64,000 nucleotides of DNA from an uncultured Clostridia bacterium (GTDB lineage: Bacteria; Bacillota; Clostridia; Christensenellales; Borkfalkiaceae), in NCBI GenBank assembly GCA_947625385.1, contig CANQOB010000004.1:1-64000 (forward strand). The letters run 5' to 3'. A program made the translations under genes and the position numbers. Below the pieces are notes generated by a model that saw nothing but the letters and a program-made list of their open reading frames with translations, had not been told where the DNA came from and searched no databases. This document shows, in pieces, positions 19,606-28,838 of the stretch. Position 1 is the first letter of the stretch, and each line of letters begins with the position of its first letter.

Positions 19606-19660
19606 ATTATAAAGACTTTTGGAGCATGAAAAAAGGTATTTCCTGTCGAAAAATCGCGAA
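19606..19660 (-). promoter_or_regulatory. spoIIGA promoter with candidate tandem Spo0A boxes
   Basis: TATAAT on minus (19606-19611); TGTCGAA (19644-19650) and TCGCGAA (19654-19660), 10 bp apart. Confidence 0.45.
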
Positions 19661-19731
19661 AAAAGGCGGGAATTTTATCATACGGACGGAGCAAACGCTC
19701 CGACGGGCGCGGGAAAATTTTTTCGAAGCTG

Positions 19732-19760
19732 TTGACAACGGGCGGAAAAGCGTTTATAAT
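19732..19760 (+). promoter_or_regulatory. sigma-A promoter for the tandem zinc-ribbon genes
   Basis: TTGACA-17-TATAAT. Confidence 0.85.
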
Positions 19761-19792
19761 ATATACGAACAAACAAAAGGAGGTTCGAATCT

Positions 19793-20131
19793 ATGTTTTG
19801 CAGAAACTGCGGAAGCGAGATCGACGACAGAGCCGTCTTTTGCCCGCATTGCGGCGTTGCGACCTCGAATGAAATGCAGCCCGCGAGCGGCAAAACGAAT
19901 ACGATGTCGGTCGTGGGGCTCGTGCTCGCCTTCTTCTTCCCGATCGTCGGGTTGGTCCTCTCCATCATCGGTTTGAGGCAGTGCAGGGAGAAGGGCGAAA
20001 GCGGCAGAGGACTCGCCATTGCGGGAATCGTCATCAGCATCCTCGAAATCATTTCCGTGATCGTCATCTGCATCGTTTACGCCATCGTCATTGTGGGGAT
20101 TCTCAACGCCGCCGGCGGCGGCACCGTTTGA
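19793..20131 (+). CDS. zinc-ribbon + DUF4190-like membrane protein
   Basis: MFCRNCGSEIDDRAVFCPHCG + two TM helices. Confidence 0.75.
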   Translation: MFCRNCGSEIDDRAVFCPHCGVATSNEMQPASGKTNTMSVVGLVLAFFFPIVGLVLSIIGLRQCREKGESGRGLAIAGIVISILEIISVIVICIVYAIVIVGILNAAGGGTV

Positions 20132-20174
20132 CCGGCACTCTCTCTGCAGAGCGGTTTTCATCAAGGAGGAGAAT

Positions 20175-20507
20175 ATGTTTTGTCCCAACTGCGGAAAACA
20201 ACTTGACGACCGTGCCGTCGTATGCCCGAATTGCGGTGTCGCGGTCCCGGGACATTCCAACAGTGTCCCCTCGACGAATATCCTCGCTATCGTGGGATTC
20301 GTTCTCTCGTTCTTCGTCTCGATCGCGGGGCTGGTTTGCAGCATCATCGCCCGCAAACAGATCAAGGAGACGGGAGAAGGCGGAAGCGGGTTTGCCCTCG
20401 CGGGAATCATCATCAGCTCCATATCGATCGGTATCGTAGTGCTCGCCGTCTCTATCTATCTCTTACTTACTATCCTCTTTTTCCTCGGAATTACAGGGTA
20501 TCTTTGA
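20175..20507 (+). CDS. zinc-ribbon + DUF4190-like membrane protein (tandem paralogue)
   Basis: AAGGAGGA RBS; MFCPNCGKQLDDRAVVCPNCG + TM helices. Confidence 0.75.
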   Translation: MFCPNCGKQLDDRAVVCPNCGVAVPGHSNSVPSTNILAIVGFVLSFFVSIAGLVCSIIARKQIKETGEGGSGFALAGIIISSISIGIVVLAVSIYLLLTILFFLGITGYL

Positions 20508-20520
20508 CGTCGCAAACGGA

Positions 20521-20553
20521 AACGCCCGCCGTATCATCGGCGGGCGTTTTCTT
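20521..20553. terminator. bidirectional rho-independent terminator
   Basis: AACGCCCGCCGTATCATCGGCGGGCGTTTTCTT. Confidence 0.85.
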
Positions 20554-21862
20554 ATCTCTTTTTTCCTTTTCGTTTTCTCAACTCTCTCACCGCCTTTTCG
20601 TACCCCTTGTCGGAGGGGGTATAATAGACGCGGTCTTTGAGCGAATCCGGCAAATATTGCTGTTCGACATACCCGCCGTAATCGTGGGGATACTTGTAGC
20701 GTGCGCTGTCCGCCTTCATCTCCTTGCTGCCGTAGGAATTATCGCGGAGGTATTTGGGGATATCGTCGTCACGGTTATTCTTCGCGTCGGCACGGGCTGC
20801 ATTCATCGCCAAAACGACGGTGTTGCTCTTCGCCGCTTCGCAGACGTAGACGATCGCCTCCGTGAGGGGAAGAAGTCCCTCGGGATATCCCATGTTCTGA
20901 TAGGCGGTGAGCGCGGCAACGCTCATGAGCAGCGCCCGCGGATCCGCCATGCCCACATCCTCCGACGAATGCGCGATGAGCCTTCTGAGAACGAGGAGCG
21001 GGTCGCATCCGCCTTCGATGAGCCGCATGGCATAGTAGAGCGCCGCGTTCGCGTCGCTCCCGCGCAGGGATTTGCAAAACGCCGAGAGAATATCGTAATA
21101 CAGATCTTCGTTGTAGGAGAGCGCCTTGCGCTGGATGGACTGCTCGGCGTCCGAGAGCGTGACGTGAATCTTCCCGTCCTCGGGCGCCGTCGTGAGAACG
21201 GCAAGTTCGAGCGCATTGTACGCGGTGCGCAGATCCCCTCCCGCCGTCACGGCGAGGTGGTCGAGCGCGTCGTCGTCCACGAGCGCCTCGTATGCGCCCA
21301 ATCCCTTGCGCTTGTCTGTGAGCGCCCGCACCAGCGCGCCGCGAATCTCTGCGGAAGTGAGCGGTTCAAAGTGAAACACGCGGCAGCGGGACACGATCGC
21401 GGGGGTCATCGAAGCATAGGGATTCTCCGTCGTCGACCCGATAAAGAGAATGGTGCCCTGTTCGATCGCGGGCAGCAGGGAATCCGACTGCGTTTTATTG
21501 AAGCGATGGCACTCGTCAAGCATGAGATAGGTCTTTTTCCCAAACATGCGCAAATCGTCGCGCGCCTTCTCGACTGCTTTTTTGACGTCGGCGACGCCGG
21601 ATGAGACCGCGTTGAGCTTGACGAACGAACCGTTCGTCTGCGCGGCGATGATGTTGGCGAGCGTCGTCTTTCCGCATCCGGGAGGTCCCCAGAAAATGCA
21701 GCTGCCGAGGCGGTCGAGAGAGATCGCCCTGCGAAGGAGCGAGCCCTCCGCAATGAGGTGGCTCTGCCCCACAAAGTCTTTGAGCGTGGAGGCGCGCATC
21801 CGCTCGGCAAGCGGCTTCGCCCGCTCTTCGTTGTCGTTAAAATCAAACAGATCCATTGTCAT
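20552..21862 (-). CDS. rarA: replication-associated recombination protein A (RarA/MgsA)
   Basis: FWGPPGCGKTTLANIIA, LMLDECHRFNKTQSD, IGSTTENPYASM. Confidence 0.95.
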   Translation of the reverse strand: MTMDLFDFNDNEERAKPLAERMRASTLKDFVGQSHLIAEGSLLRRAISLDRLGSCIFWGPPGCGKTTLANIIAAQTNGSFVKLNAVSSGVADVKKAVEKARDDLRMFGKKTYLMLDECHRFNKTQSDSLLPAIEQGTILFIGSTTENPYASMTPAIVSRCRVFHFEPLTSAEIRGALVRALTDKRKGLGAYEALVDDDALDHLAVTAGGDLRTAYNALELAVLTTAPEDGKIHVTLSDAEQSIQRKALSYNEDLYYDILSAFCKSLRGSDANAALYYAMRLIEGGCDPLLVLRRLIAHSSEDVGMADPRALLMSVAALTAYQNMGYPEGLLPLTEAIVYVCEAAKSNTVVLAMNAARADAKNNRDDDIPKYLRDNSYGSKEMKADSARYKYPHDYGGYVEQQYLPDSLKDRVYYTPSDKGYEKAVRELRKRKGKKR

Positions 21863-22650
21863 CCCAAGAGCGCGAGGATGTCCCCCACGCTGTCTTTTCC
21901 GAGTTCGTAGCCCTTTTCATAGGCAAAATCGAGATCTTTGACCTTATATTGGTCCATATCGCCCAATGCGGGTTCCAGCCAGAGATCGATATAGTCGCGG
22001 CTCTCCCGTGTGCGCGCGGTGTTGTAACCGTCCAAAATATCTATATAGCGCAGCACCGTGCCGAGCGGCGTATTGGGCATCTCCTTTTGGAGAAGAGCGC
22101 CGAGGACATCGACGGCGACGACGACGTCCGCGCCCATCGCTTTCACCTGTTTCGTGGGGACGCGTTCCAGGATCCCGCCGTCCGAAAGATGTTCGTACTC
22201 TCCCACTCTCGCCGAAGTGAACACGCCGGGAATCGACCCGGAGGCGAGCACGGCGTCCAAGACGTTGCCGTGCGAGAGCACCACGCTCGTCCCCGTCACC
22301 AAGTCGGTCGCGAGGCAGGCGAAGGGAATCTTCAATTCCTCGAACGTGACCTCGCCGATGACGGAAGCGAGCATTTTCCTCGCCCGTTTCAGCTGCATGA
22401 TGCCGCTGTGCTCGGAGAGCGAAAGATTGATCGCCGCGATCTTCCCGAGGTTGAGCTGCATCGCGTGCTGTTTCAACACGGAGGGGCTCACGCCCGCCGC
22501 ATAGCAACCGCCCACAACGGCTCCCATCGAGCTCCCTGCGATCATATCGGGGACGATCTCAGCCTCTTCGAGCGCCTGCAAAAAGCCGATATGCGCGATT
22601 CCGCGCGAACCGCCCGCGCCAAGCGCAAGCCCCAATTTCTTTTTTTTCAT
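21859..22650 (-). CDS. patatin-like phospholipase (YlbK/RssA-like)
   Basis: LGLALGAGGSRGIAHIGFLQALEE, GSSMG, LSDGGILERVP. Confidence 0.9.
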   Translation of the reverse strand: MKKKKLGLALGAGGSRGIAHIGFLQALEEAEIVPDMIAGSSMGAVVGGCYAAGVSPSVLKQHAMQLNLGKIAAINLSLSEHSGIMQLKRARKMLASVIGEVTFEELKIPFACLATDLVTGTSVVLSHGNVLDAVLASGSIPGVFTSARVGEYEHLSDGGILERVPTKQVKAMGADVVVAVDVLGALLQKEMPNTPLGTVLRYIDILDGYNTARTRESRDYIDLWLEPALGDMDQYKVKDLDFAYEKGYELGKDSVGDILALLG

Positions 22651-22681
22651 AAATTCCTCCCTCTTTGCATACCTATCAAGT

Positions 22682-23608
22682 ATGAAGATCAAATTCCGCG
22701 CGAAGTATGTTCTGACGGCAGCCGTCCTGCTTGCGCTGGTGCTCTTTATGCTCTTTCCCGCTCACTACGCAAAGAGCGTGCGGGAAGGCATCGATCTCTG
22801 GGCGGTGAGCGTGCTCCCCGCGACATTGCCCTTCCTCTTTCTGACTTCGATCTTCACGGGACTCGGCCTCTTCTCCAAAACGGCGCGGGCGATCTCCCCC
22901 GCGGCGGACAAGCTCTTGAAGATCTCGGGCGCGGGCGGCTGCGCCGCCCTCCTCTCCGCTCTCTCGGGCTATCCCGTCGGCGCACGGACGGTACAGGATC
23001 TGGCGGGCGCGGGATACCTTCCGAAGGAGGAACGGCTGCGCGTTGCCGCCGTCTCCACGACGACGGGTCCCGCCTTTTTGGTGGGCGCGGTCGGCGCGGG
23101 AATGTACGGCGATCCGCTTGCGGGATGGCTCCTTCTCTTTTGTCATTTCACGGGGGTGTATGCCGTCGGCGTTCTCTTGCGGTTCGGTGCAAAAACGCAG
23201 GGGCGCGGGGCCCTTCCCGCAAAGAAGCCTCTCTCCCTTTCGGACGCGCTTACCTCCTCCGTTCTGGCAGTGCTGTGCGTGGGCGGAGCGATTGCCATAT
23301 TTTATGCTTTCGGAACGATGATCGCGGACATGGGTGCCCTGTTTTCGCTCCCGCCCCTTGCGGAGACGGTCATTCGCGGGCTTCTCGAAATGACGGCGGG
23401 ATGTGCCTTGGCGGCAAAAGATCCCTCGCCGGCGGGCTTTGCGCTGAGCGCGTTTTTCGTCACCTTCGGAGGGCTGTGCGTCCTCGTGCAGCAGCTTGCA
23501 TTCCTCGAAAAAGCGGAGATTCCCGCGGGAAAATTCATCGCCGTCAAACTCTTGCAGGGCGCCGTCGCCGCGCTGGTCGCCTATCCGCTCTCCCTTTGTT
23601 GGCTTTAA
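22682..23608 (+). CDS. ylbJ: sporulation integral membrane protein YlbJ
   Basis: 308 aa polytopic; SGYPVGARTVQDLAGAGYL; next to coaD/rsmD and patatin. Confidence 0.88.
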   Translation: MKIKFRAKYVLTAAVLLALVLFMLFPAHYAKSVREGIDLWAVSVLPATLPFLFLTSIFTGLGLFSKTARAISPAADKLLKISGAGGCAALLSALSGYPVGARTVQDLAGAGYLPKEERLRVAAVSTTTGPAFLVGAVGAGMYGDPLAGWLLLFCHFTGVYAVGVLLRFGAKTQGRGALPAKKPLSLSDALTSSVLAVLCVGGAIAIFYAFGTMIADMGALFSLPPLAETVIRGLLEMTAGCALAAKDPSPAGFALSAFFVTFGGLCVLVQQLAFLEKAEIPAGKFIAVKLLQGAVAALVAYPLSLCWL

Positions 23609-23626
23609 GCTCGCAGCAAAGCGGGC

Positions 23627-24649
23627 TCAGACGTTCTCGGCGATGGAAAAGATGAGACGTTCGGTATCTTCCCAACCGAGGCAGGGGTCGGTGATCGATC
23701 TTCCGAACACTTCGTCATGCTCCTGGCATCCCTCTTCGAGGAAACTTTCGATCATGACGCCCTTGACGGCGCGGCGGAAATCCGCATCGAACCGACGGTT
23801 TTGCAGCACCTCTTCGCAGATTCTGATCTGCTGGCGGAACCGCTTCCCCGAGTTCGAATGGTTTGCATCGATAATGATGGCGGGATTTTTCAATTCGTAC
23901 TCCCCATAGCCTTCGAAGAGCTGCATGACCGTTTCGTAGTGATAATTGGGGATGTCGTTGCCGCTTCCGTCCACCATTCCGCGCAGGACCGCATGGGCGA
24001 GCGGATTGCCGCTCGTGCGCACCTGATAGTCGTGATATTTGAATACCTGCGGCTGCTGCGCCGCATAGACCGAATTGAGCAGCCCTTTTACGGAGCCGCC
24101 CGTCGCATTTTTGATACCTACGGGAAGGTCCATCCCGCTCGCAACGAGACGGTGCATCTGATTTTCGCTCGACCGCGCGCCCACCGTCACATAGGTGAGA
24201 AGGTCTTGAAGATACGCGGTATTCTCGGGATAGAGCATTTCATCCGCCGCGGTGAGCCCCGAAGCTTTCATGCAGCCGATATGCAGTTCGCGGATGGCGC
24301 GGATTCCGCGCAGAATGTTCTCCCCTCCCTCCGGATCCGGGCGGGAGAACATGCCCATATAGCCGACTCCCCTCGAGCGCGGCTTATTCGTATAGACGCG
24401 GGGAATGAGCACGAGACGGTCTTTGACTTGGTCGTTGAGCCTGCCCAACCGTCCGACATATTCGAGCACGGGCGCCGCCTCATGTGCGGAACACGGTCCG
24501 ACGATGACGAGAAATTTGTCGCTCTTGCCCGCAATGACGTCGGCGACCAGCTTGTCCCGCTCCGCCTTCCTCTGCGCGAGCTCGCAAGACAAGGGAAGTT
24601 CCGCGACGATCTCCTCCGCTGTGGGGATTTGAATCTCTTTTACGAACAT
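23627..24649 (-). CDS. 3-deoxy-7-phosphoheptulonate synthase (type I DAHP synthase)
   Basis: FLVIVGPCSAHEAAPVLEY, VYTNKPRSRGVGYMGM, DANHSNSGK. Confidence 0.94.
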   Translation of the reverse strand: MFVKEIQIPTAEEIVAELPLSCELAQRKAERDKLVADVIAGKSDKFLVIVGPCSAHEAAPVLEYVGRLGRLNDQVKDRLVLIPRVYTNKPRSRGVGYMGMFSRPDPEGGENILRGIRAIRELHIGCMKASGLTAADEMLYPENTAYLQDLLTYVTVGARSSENQMHRLVASGMDLPVGIKNATGGSVKGLLNSVYAAQQPQVFKYHDYQVRTSGNPLAHAVLRGMVDGSGNDIPNYHYETVMQLFEGYGEYELKNPAIIIDANHSNSGKRFRQQIRICEEVLQNRRFDADFRRAVKGVMIESFLEEGCQEHDEVFGRSITDPCLGWEDTERLIFSIAENV

Positions 24650-25122
24650 GATTCCACCTCCGAGAGCATCCGATAGACTGCGGGCGGAACATATCGCGAA
24701 AAGGGTTTTCGGAAGGCGATGCAATTTCGCACGAGGGTGGAACTGATATGCGTATGCGCCTGCTCCGTCGGGAAATATAACTCGACGAAATTTCCGTCGA
24801 GATCTCTGCTCGCGTAAAAATCCGTCGTCTCGTATTCATAATCGACTGCGTTGCGCAGACCGCGCACATAGAAGGGCGTGTTCTCCCGCTCCAACAGGTC
24901 GACGATCGTCCCCTCCCATGCGAGCACCCTTACGCGCGGTTCGTTTTCATAGACAGCGCGCACCATCCGCTCGCGGAATCCGAGATCGTAACGGCAGGTC
25001 TTGCTCCTGTTTTCGGCGACCGCGATCACGACCTCGTCGAAGAGAGCAAGACACTTTTCGACCGTGTCCGCATGCCCGACGGTAAACGGGTCGAAGGTCC
25101 CCGCAAAGACGCACTTCTTCAT
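24640..25122 (-). CDS. coaD: phosphopantetheine adenylyltransferase
   Basis: KCVFAGTFDPFTVGHADTVEK, ISSTLVR. Confidence 0.96.
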   Translation of the reverse strand: MKKCVFAGTFDPFTVGHADTVEKCLALFDEVVIAVAENRSKTCRYDLGFRERMVRAVYENEPRVRVLAWEGTIVDLLERENTPFYVRGLRNAVDYEYETTDFYASRDLDGNFVELYFPTEQAHTHISSTLVRNCIAFRKPFSRYVPPAVYRMLSEVESCS

Positions 25123-25652
25123 TCGTCGCTCCTTGTAAACATGGTTATTTTCGTCCTCCCGTAGCTCCTTTGATCAAAGACCGTCCACTTCGGCGGGCAG
25201 AGCTCGTCCCGCTCGCTCTCGACGATGACCAGCCCGTGCGGGTTCAGAAGTTCCCGCTTCGAAACGGCGGAAAGAATCGCCTGCGTATATTCCTCCCGAT
25301 AGGGCGGGTCGGCAAAGATGAGATCGAATTTCCCCTCCACCGAGCAAAGGCAGGCGGCATAATCTTTGTTCATGATCTCCCCGCTCTCCCTGAGCAGGGC
25401 GAGATTGCCCCTTAAAATGGCGAGGCTCTCCTGCGACGCGTCGTTAAAGACGACTTGCGCCGCCCCCCGGGAGAGCGCTTCGAGCCCGAGCGCGCCGCTC
25501 CCGCAGAACAGGTCCAATACGCGCGCTCCCGCAAGGCGGGCGGAGAGGATCTGGAACAGCGATTCCTTCACTCTGTCCGCAGTCGGACGGACGTCTTGCC
25601 CGCGAAAGGTTTTGAGGACGCGTCCCCGATGTTTTCCCGCGATGATTCTCAC
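25119..25652 (-). CDS. rsmD: 16S rRNA (guanine(966)-N(2))-methyltransferase
   Basis: MRIIAGKHRGR...RPTADRVKESLFQIL, FADPPY. Confidence 0.95.
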   Translation of the reverse strand: MRIIAGKHRGRVLKTFRGQDVRPTADRVKESLFQILSARLAGARVLDLFCGSGALGLEALSRGAAQVVFNDASQESLAILRGNLALLRESGEIMNKDYAACLCSVEGKFDLIFADPPYREEYTQAILSAVSKRELLNPHGLVIVESERDELCPPKWTVFDQRSYGRTKITMFTRSDE

Positions 25653-25679
25653 TCTGTTCTCCTTGGCGCCCGGCCGAGG

Positions 25680-26660
25680 CTACCGATACACCCGCTCCGC
25701 CTTCCTTGCGACGTTCACGAGGACTTCGTACACGATCGTCCCGTGCGCCTTTGCGTACGCCGCCGCATCGGCGAGCACGCACCGTCTCGCGCCGACGCGC
25801 GCCTTTCCTTCGGCGACGCAGGCGTCCATGCACAGATTTCCAACGCCCCCGCCGCCGCTTCGCGGAAAACCGTCTCCGTACCCGAAGCGGAGCGTATGCA
25901 GCGCGCTCTCTCCCGCCGCAAAGCCATACCCCACGCCCCCGCCGAGGCGCATGCGCGCATCGGCGACCGTGGCATAGAGCTTCATGGCGGGTCTTACGGG
26001 CAATCTGCCCTCGAACGGCTCGGGAAGATATCCGTAGAGCGCGATTCCCACGCGTACGGCGTCGTAGCCGACGCCCGCGAGCATGCCGCCCGTCGCGGCG
26101 AGGTGACGCACACAATCCGGATAGAACCCGCGAACGGTGCGGCAGGCGTCCTCAAAGAGCGCCGTCTGCTCGGCGACCGCCCGCGCGCTTTCGGGCGCAT
26201 ACAGGTGGGAATACACTCCCGACACCCGCACATCCTTCTCTTTCGCCGCGCGCAGGAGGGCGTGCAGCCTGTCAGGGCGGGCGCCGTAGCGGTTCATGCC
26301 CGTATTGACGCAGATGTGCGCTTCAAACCTTCCCCCGAACAGCGCGAGCGTCCCAAGCGAGGCGAGGGACGCCGTCAAACGATAGGCGGAGATCTCCTCC
26401 GCCTCTTCCCTTGACAGCGGGGGCGTGAGCACGAGAACGGGCTCCGTCACCCCGCCGATTCTCAAAGCTATGCCCTCTTGCACCGTTGCAACGGCAAAGG
26501 AGGCGGCAAGCCCGTGCAGCGCATGGCAGACCTCCACGGCGCCGTGACCGTATCCGTCATCCTTGACGACGGCGATCAACGGTCTTTGGGAAAAGCGGCA
26601 TACGCATTCTGCATTTTTTCGAAGGACCGACCTGTCTATGACAGCAAGCAAAGACTGCAT
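25680..26660 (-). CDS. alr: alanine racemase (compact)
   Basis: IAVVKDDGYGHG PLP-lysine motif, VNTGMNRYG, GYGDGFPRS, GTIVYEVL. Confidence 0.88.
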   Translation of the reverse strand: MQSLLAVIDRSVLRKNAECVCRFSQRPLIAVVKDDGYGHGAVEVCHALHGLAASFAVATVQEGIALRIGGVTEPVLVLTPPLSREEAEEISAYRLTASLASLGTLALFGGRFEAHICVNTGMNRYGARPDRLHALLRAAKEKDVRVSGVYSHLYAPESARAVAEQTALFEDACRTVRGFYPDCVRHLAATGGMLAGVGYDAVRVGIALYGYLPEPFEGRLPVRPAMKLYATVADARMRLGGGVGYGFAAGESALHTLRFGYGDGFPRSGGGGVGNLCMDACVAEGKARVGARRCVLADAAAYAKAHGTIVYEVLVNVARKAERVYR

Positions 26661-26692
26661 ATCTCATGGTATGCAGCCGGACCGCGCTCCGT

Positions 26693-27394
26693 TCAGGGCT
26701 TGTAAATGATGCGGCGGCAGTGCTCGCACTCGATCATATTGCCGCCCGCCAGCTCGCTCTGGTGCAGGAGCGGAAGTTCCATGCCGCACACGCACATCCA
26801 GTTGTTGAGCGGAACGACAATGGGGAAGATCCTCTCCTTCCGTTTGGTCTTGTACCGTTCGAGGATCTCGGGCGCAATGAGCTTGGCGAGCTCCTCCAAC
26901 TTTGCATTGATGCGCCGCACTTCTTCCGCCCTCGAATTTTTCAGCTCCTTGAATTTTTCGCTGTAATCCCTGTACTGTTTCTGCATGGCGATCGTCTGCT
27001 TTTTGAACTTCTCGTATTCTTCCGAAGCCGCAGCAATCTCCGCGATCAGGCGGTTGAGGTCGTTTTTGATGGTGCGGAGCTGTTCCAAAAGCGCCTGTGC
27101 GTTCTTCTTGTAGAAGGAGAGATCCCCCCCGCTCTCCTCCAAGATCTCGTCGAGATCGTTGTATTCGGCGATCGCCCGCGTCGTTTCGTCGGCGCGGCGG
27201 ATGAGTTCGTCCCGAAGATCGCGCAGCTCCACGGCGTGCTTGTCCTGCGCTTCGAGGCGCTCGCGCGCGGTCTCCATGAACTTCTTCGCCTGCATGTACT
27301 TTTTGCGCTCCTCGCTCGCCGCTATCTCCTGTTCGATCTTGCGAAGTTGTCCGTCTACTTGTTGATATTCCAACAATTCCTTTGAAATGGGCAT
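26693..27394 (-). CDS. C4-type zinc-ribbon coiled-coil protein
   Basis: Long coiled coil then CVCGMELP...CEHCRRIIYKP. Confidence 0.85.
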   Translation of the reverse strand: MPISKELLEYQQVDGQLRKIEQEIAASEERKKYMQAKKFMETARERLEAQDKHAVELRDLRDELIRRADETTRAIAEYNDLDEILEESGGDLSFYKKNAQALLEQLRTIKNDLNRLIAEIAAASEEYEKFKKQTIAMQKQYRDYSEKFKELKNSRAEEVRRINAKLEELAKLIAPEILERYKTKRKERIFPIVVPLNNWMCVCGMELPLLHQSELAGGNMIECEHCRRIIYKP

Positions 27395-27415
27395 ATAATT
27401 ACCACCTTTGATTTT

Positions 27416-28189
27416 TTACAGTAAATTTTTATCTACAAAGAGCGTGCACGGAATCGTCAAACGCTCCTTCATCGCGCGGTAAAACGCGGAGAATCCGTAA
27501 ACTTCGGAGGCATAATGGGTGAGGAGCACAACGTTCAGCCCCCTCTCTGCCGCCTCCGCGAGCAGATGATGTTTCGCATCCGAAGAGACGACCGTATCCG
27601 CTCCCTGCGCCAGCGCAAAAGAGAGCGCGCTATGGGTAAATCCGCCGCCGCAAAAGCTTGCCACCCGCCTCACGGGCGCGCTTCCGTAGGAGATGACCCG
27701 CTCCGTGGAAAAGGTCTTTTCGATCTCCCGTACGAATGCTCCGAGGGAGAGCGGCGTCCTGTCGAACACCCTGCCGTAGCCGCCTGCAAAGAGCTGCTCC
27801 ATCACGGCGGCGGGTTCGCTCCCTCCCAGACCGCGCATGAGCCAATCGTCGATTCCGCCGTCGGCGGCGTCGAGATTGAGATGCGCCGAGATCACGGAGA
27901 TTCCCGCGCCGACCGCGCGGAAGAGAGCGGGAGTCTCTTCGGCGTCGATGTGTTTGACCGCCTCCCAAATCGCGGGATGATGGGTCACGATGCAGTTGCA
28001 GCCCGCATCCTCCGCCGCTTCGACGGCGCGATTTGAAAGATCGAGCGAGAACAGCACGCCCCGTATCTCCTTTCCGCAGTCGAGAAGAATTCCGCTGTTG
28101 TCGTACTCCCCGTATTTTTCAATGAACTCCCGCGAGAGCGCAAAGGGCGCGGCGGCGTCAATCGTATCGTATATTTCCTTCAACTTCAT
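27416..28189 (-). CDS. Nif3-like dinuclear metal center protein
   Basis: VTHHPAIW, AHLNLDAADGGIDDWL, SDAKHHLLAEA. Confidence 0.92.
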   Translation of the reverse strand: MKLKEIYDTIDAAAPFALSREFIEKYGEYDNSGILLDCGKEIRGVLFSLDLSNRAVEAAEDAGCNCIVTHHPAIWEAVKHIDAEETPALFRAVGAGISVISAHLNLDAADGGIDDWLMRGLGGSEPAAVMEQLFAGGYGRVFDRTPLSLGAFVREIEKTFSTERVISYGSAPVRRVASFCGGGFTHSALSFALAQGADTVVSSDAKHHLLAEAAERGLNVVLLTHYASEVYGFSAFYRAMKERLTIPCTLFVDKNLL

Positions 28190-28838
28190 GGATGATCTCC
28201 CAAAGTTCGATTTCCCGGGTCTCGAGCTTTGCTCTGCTCGCCGCGCCGAGGTCGCCCTTCAAACGCGTCTCCGTCTTTTCGAGCTCCTCTTTCATCTCAA
28301 AGAGAAAGGCAGCGGATGCGCCGCGCAGGTTGTCCCGCCCGAAGCGGAGCTCCTTCTCGGAATAAACGCTCCCCCCCTTTGCGGAGCCGAGGATGAGGTC
28401 GTAATATTTCCTCTGCACTTTCCCCTCGGAGAAAGTGTAATCGCGCTCGATGCCCGCCCCGCGCTCCACGAGGTAGCGCCGCACTTTTTCGGTGTTCTTC
28501 ATGGGTTGGAGCAGAAAGCGGGCGGGGATTCCGCCCCGTTCCAAGATCTTGACGGTCTCCTCTCCCCCGATTCCCGCAATGAGGACGAAGTCGCAGGGCT
28601 CGCGGATCCCCTCCAGCCCGTTTGCGACGACGGGGATACACTTCCCCGCGGCGATCTCCTCCGCCAAGAGCTTTTGCGCCTTCGCAAGGCTCTTTGCGCT
28701 GATGTCCGATATGTACGCTCTCTCGCACAGCCCGCGGCGGAGCATATAGCGGGTCATGTAGCCGTGGTCGCAGCCGATGTCGGCGAACACGCGGCAGGCG
28801 GGAAGCAAACTTACGATGTGGGCGATGCGCGCCGTCAT
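28158..28838 (-). CDS. trmK: tRNA (adenine(22)-N(1))-methyltransferase TrmK
   Basis: FADIGCDHGYMTRYMLRRG, LIAGIGGEETVKIL, LQPMKN. Confidence 0.93.
   Translation of the reverse strand: MTARIAHIVSLLPACRVFADIGCDHGYMTRYMLRRGLCERAYISDISAKSLAKAQKLLAEEIAAGKCIPVVANGLEGIREPCDFVLIAGIGGEETVKILERGGIPARFLLQPMKNTEKVRRYLVERGAGIERDYTFSEGKVQRKYYDLILGSAKGGSVYSEKELRFGRDNLRGASAAFLFEMKEELEKTETRLKGDLGAASRAKLETREIELWEIIHEVEGNIRYD

Noticed and set aside
17372-19612. 746-aa plus-strand ORF
   Set aside because: Runs antisense through sigG, sigE and spoIIGA, all clearly genuine.
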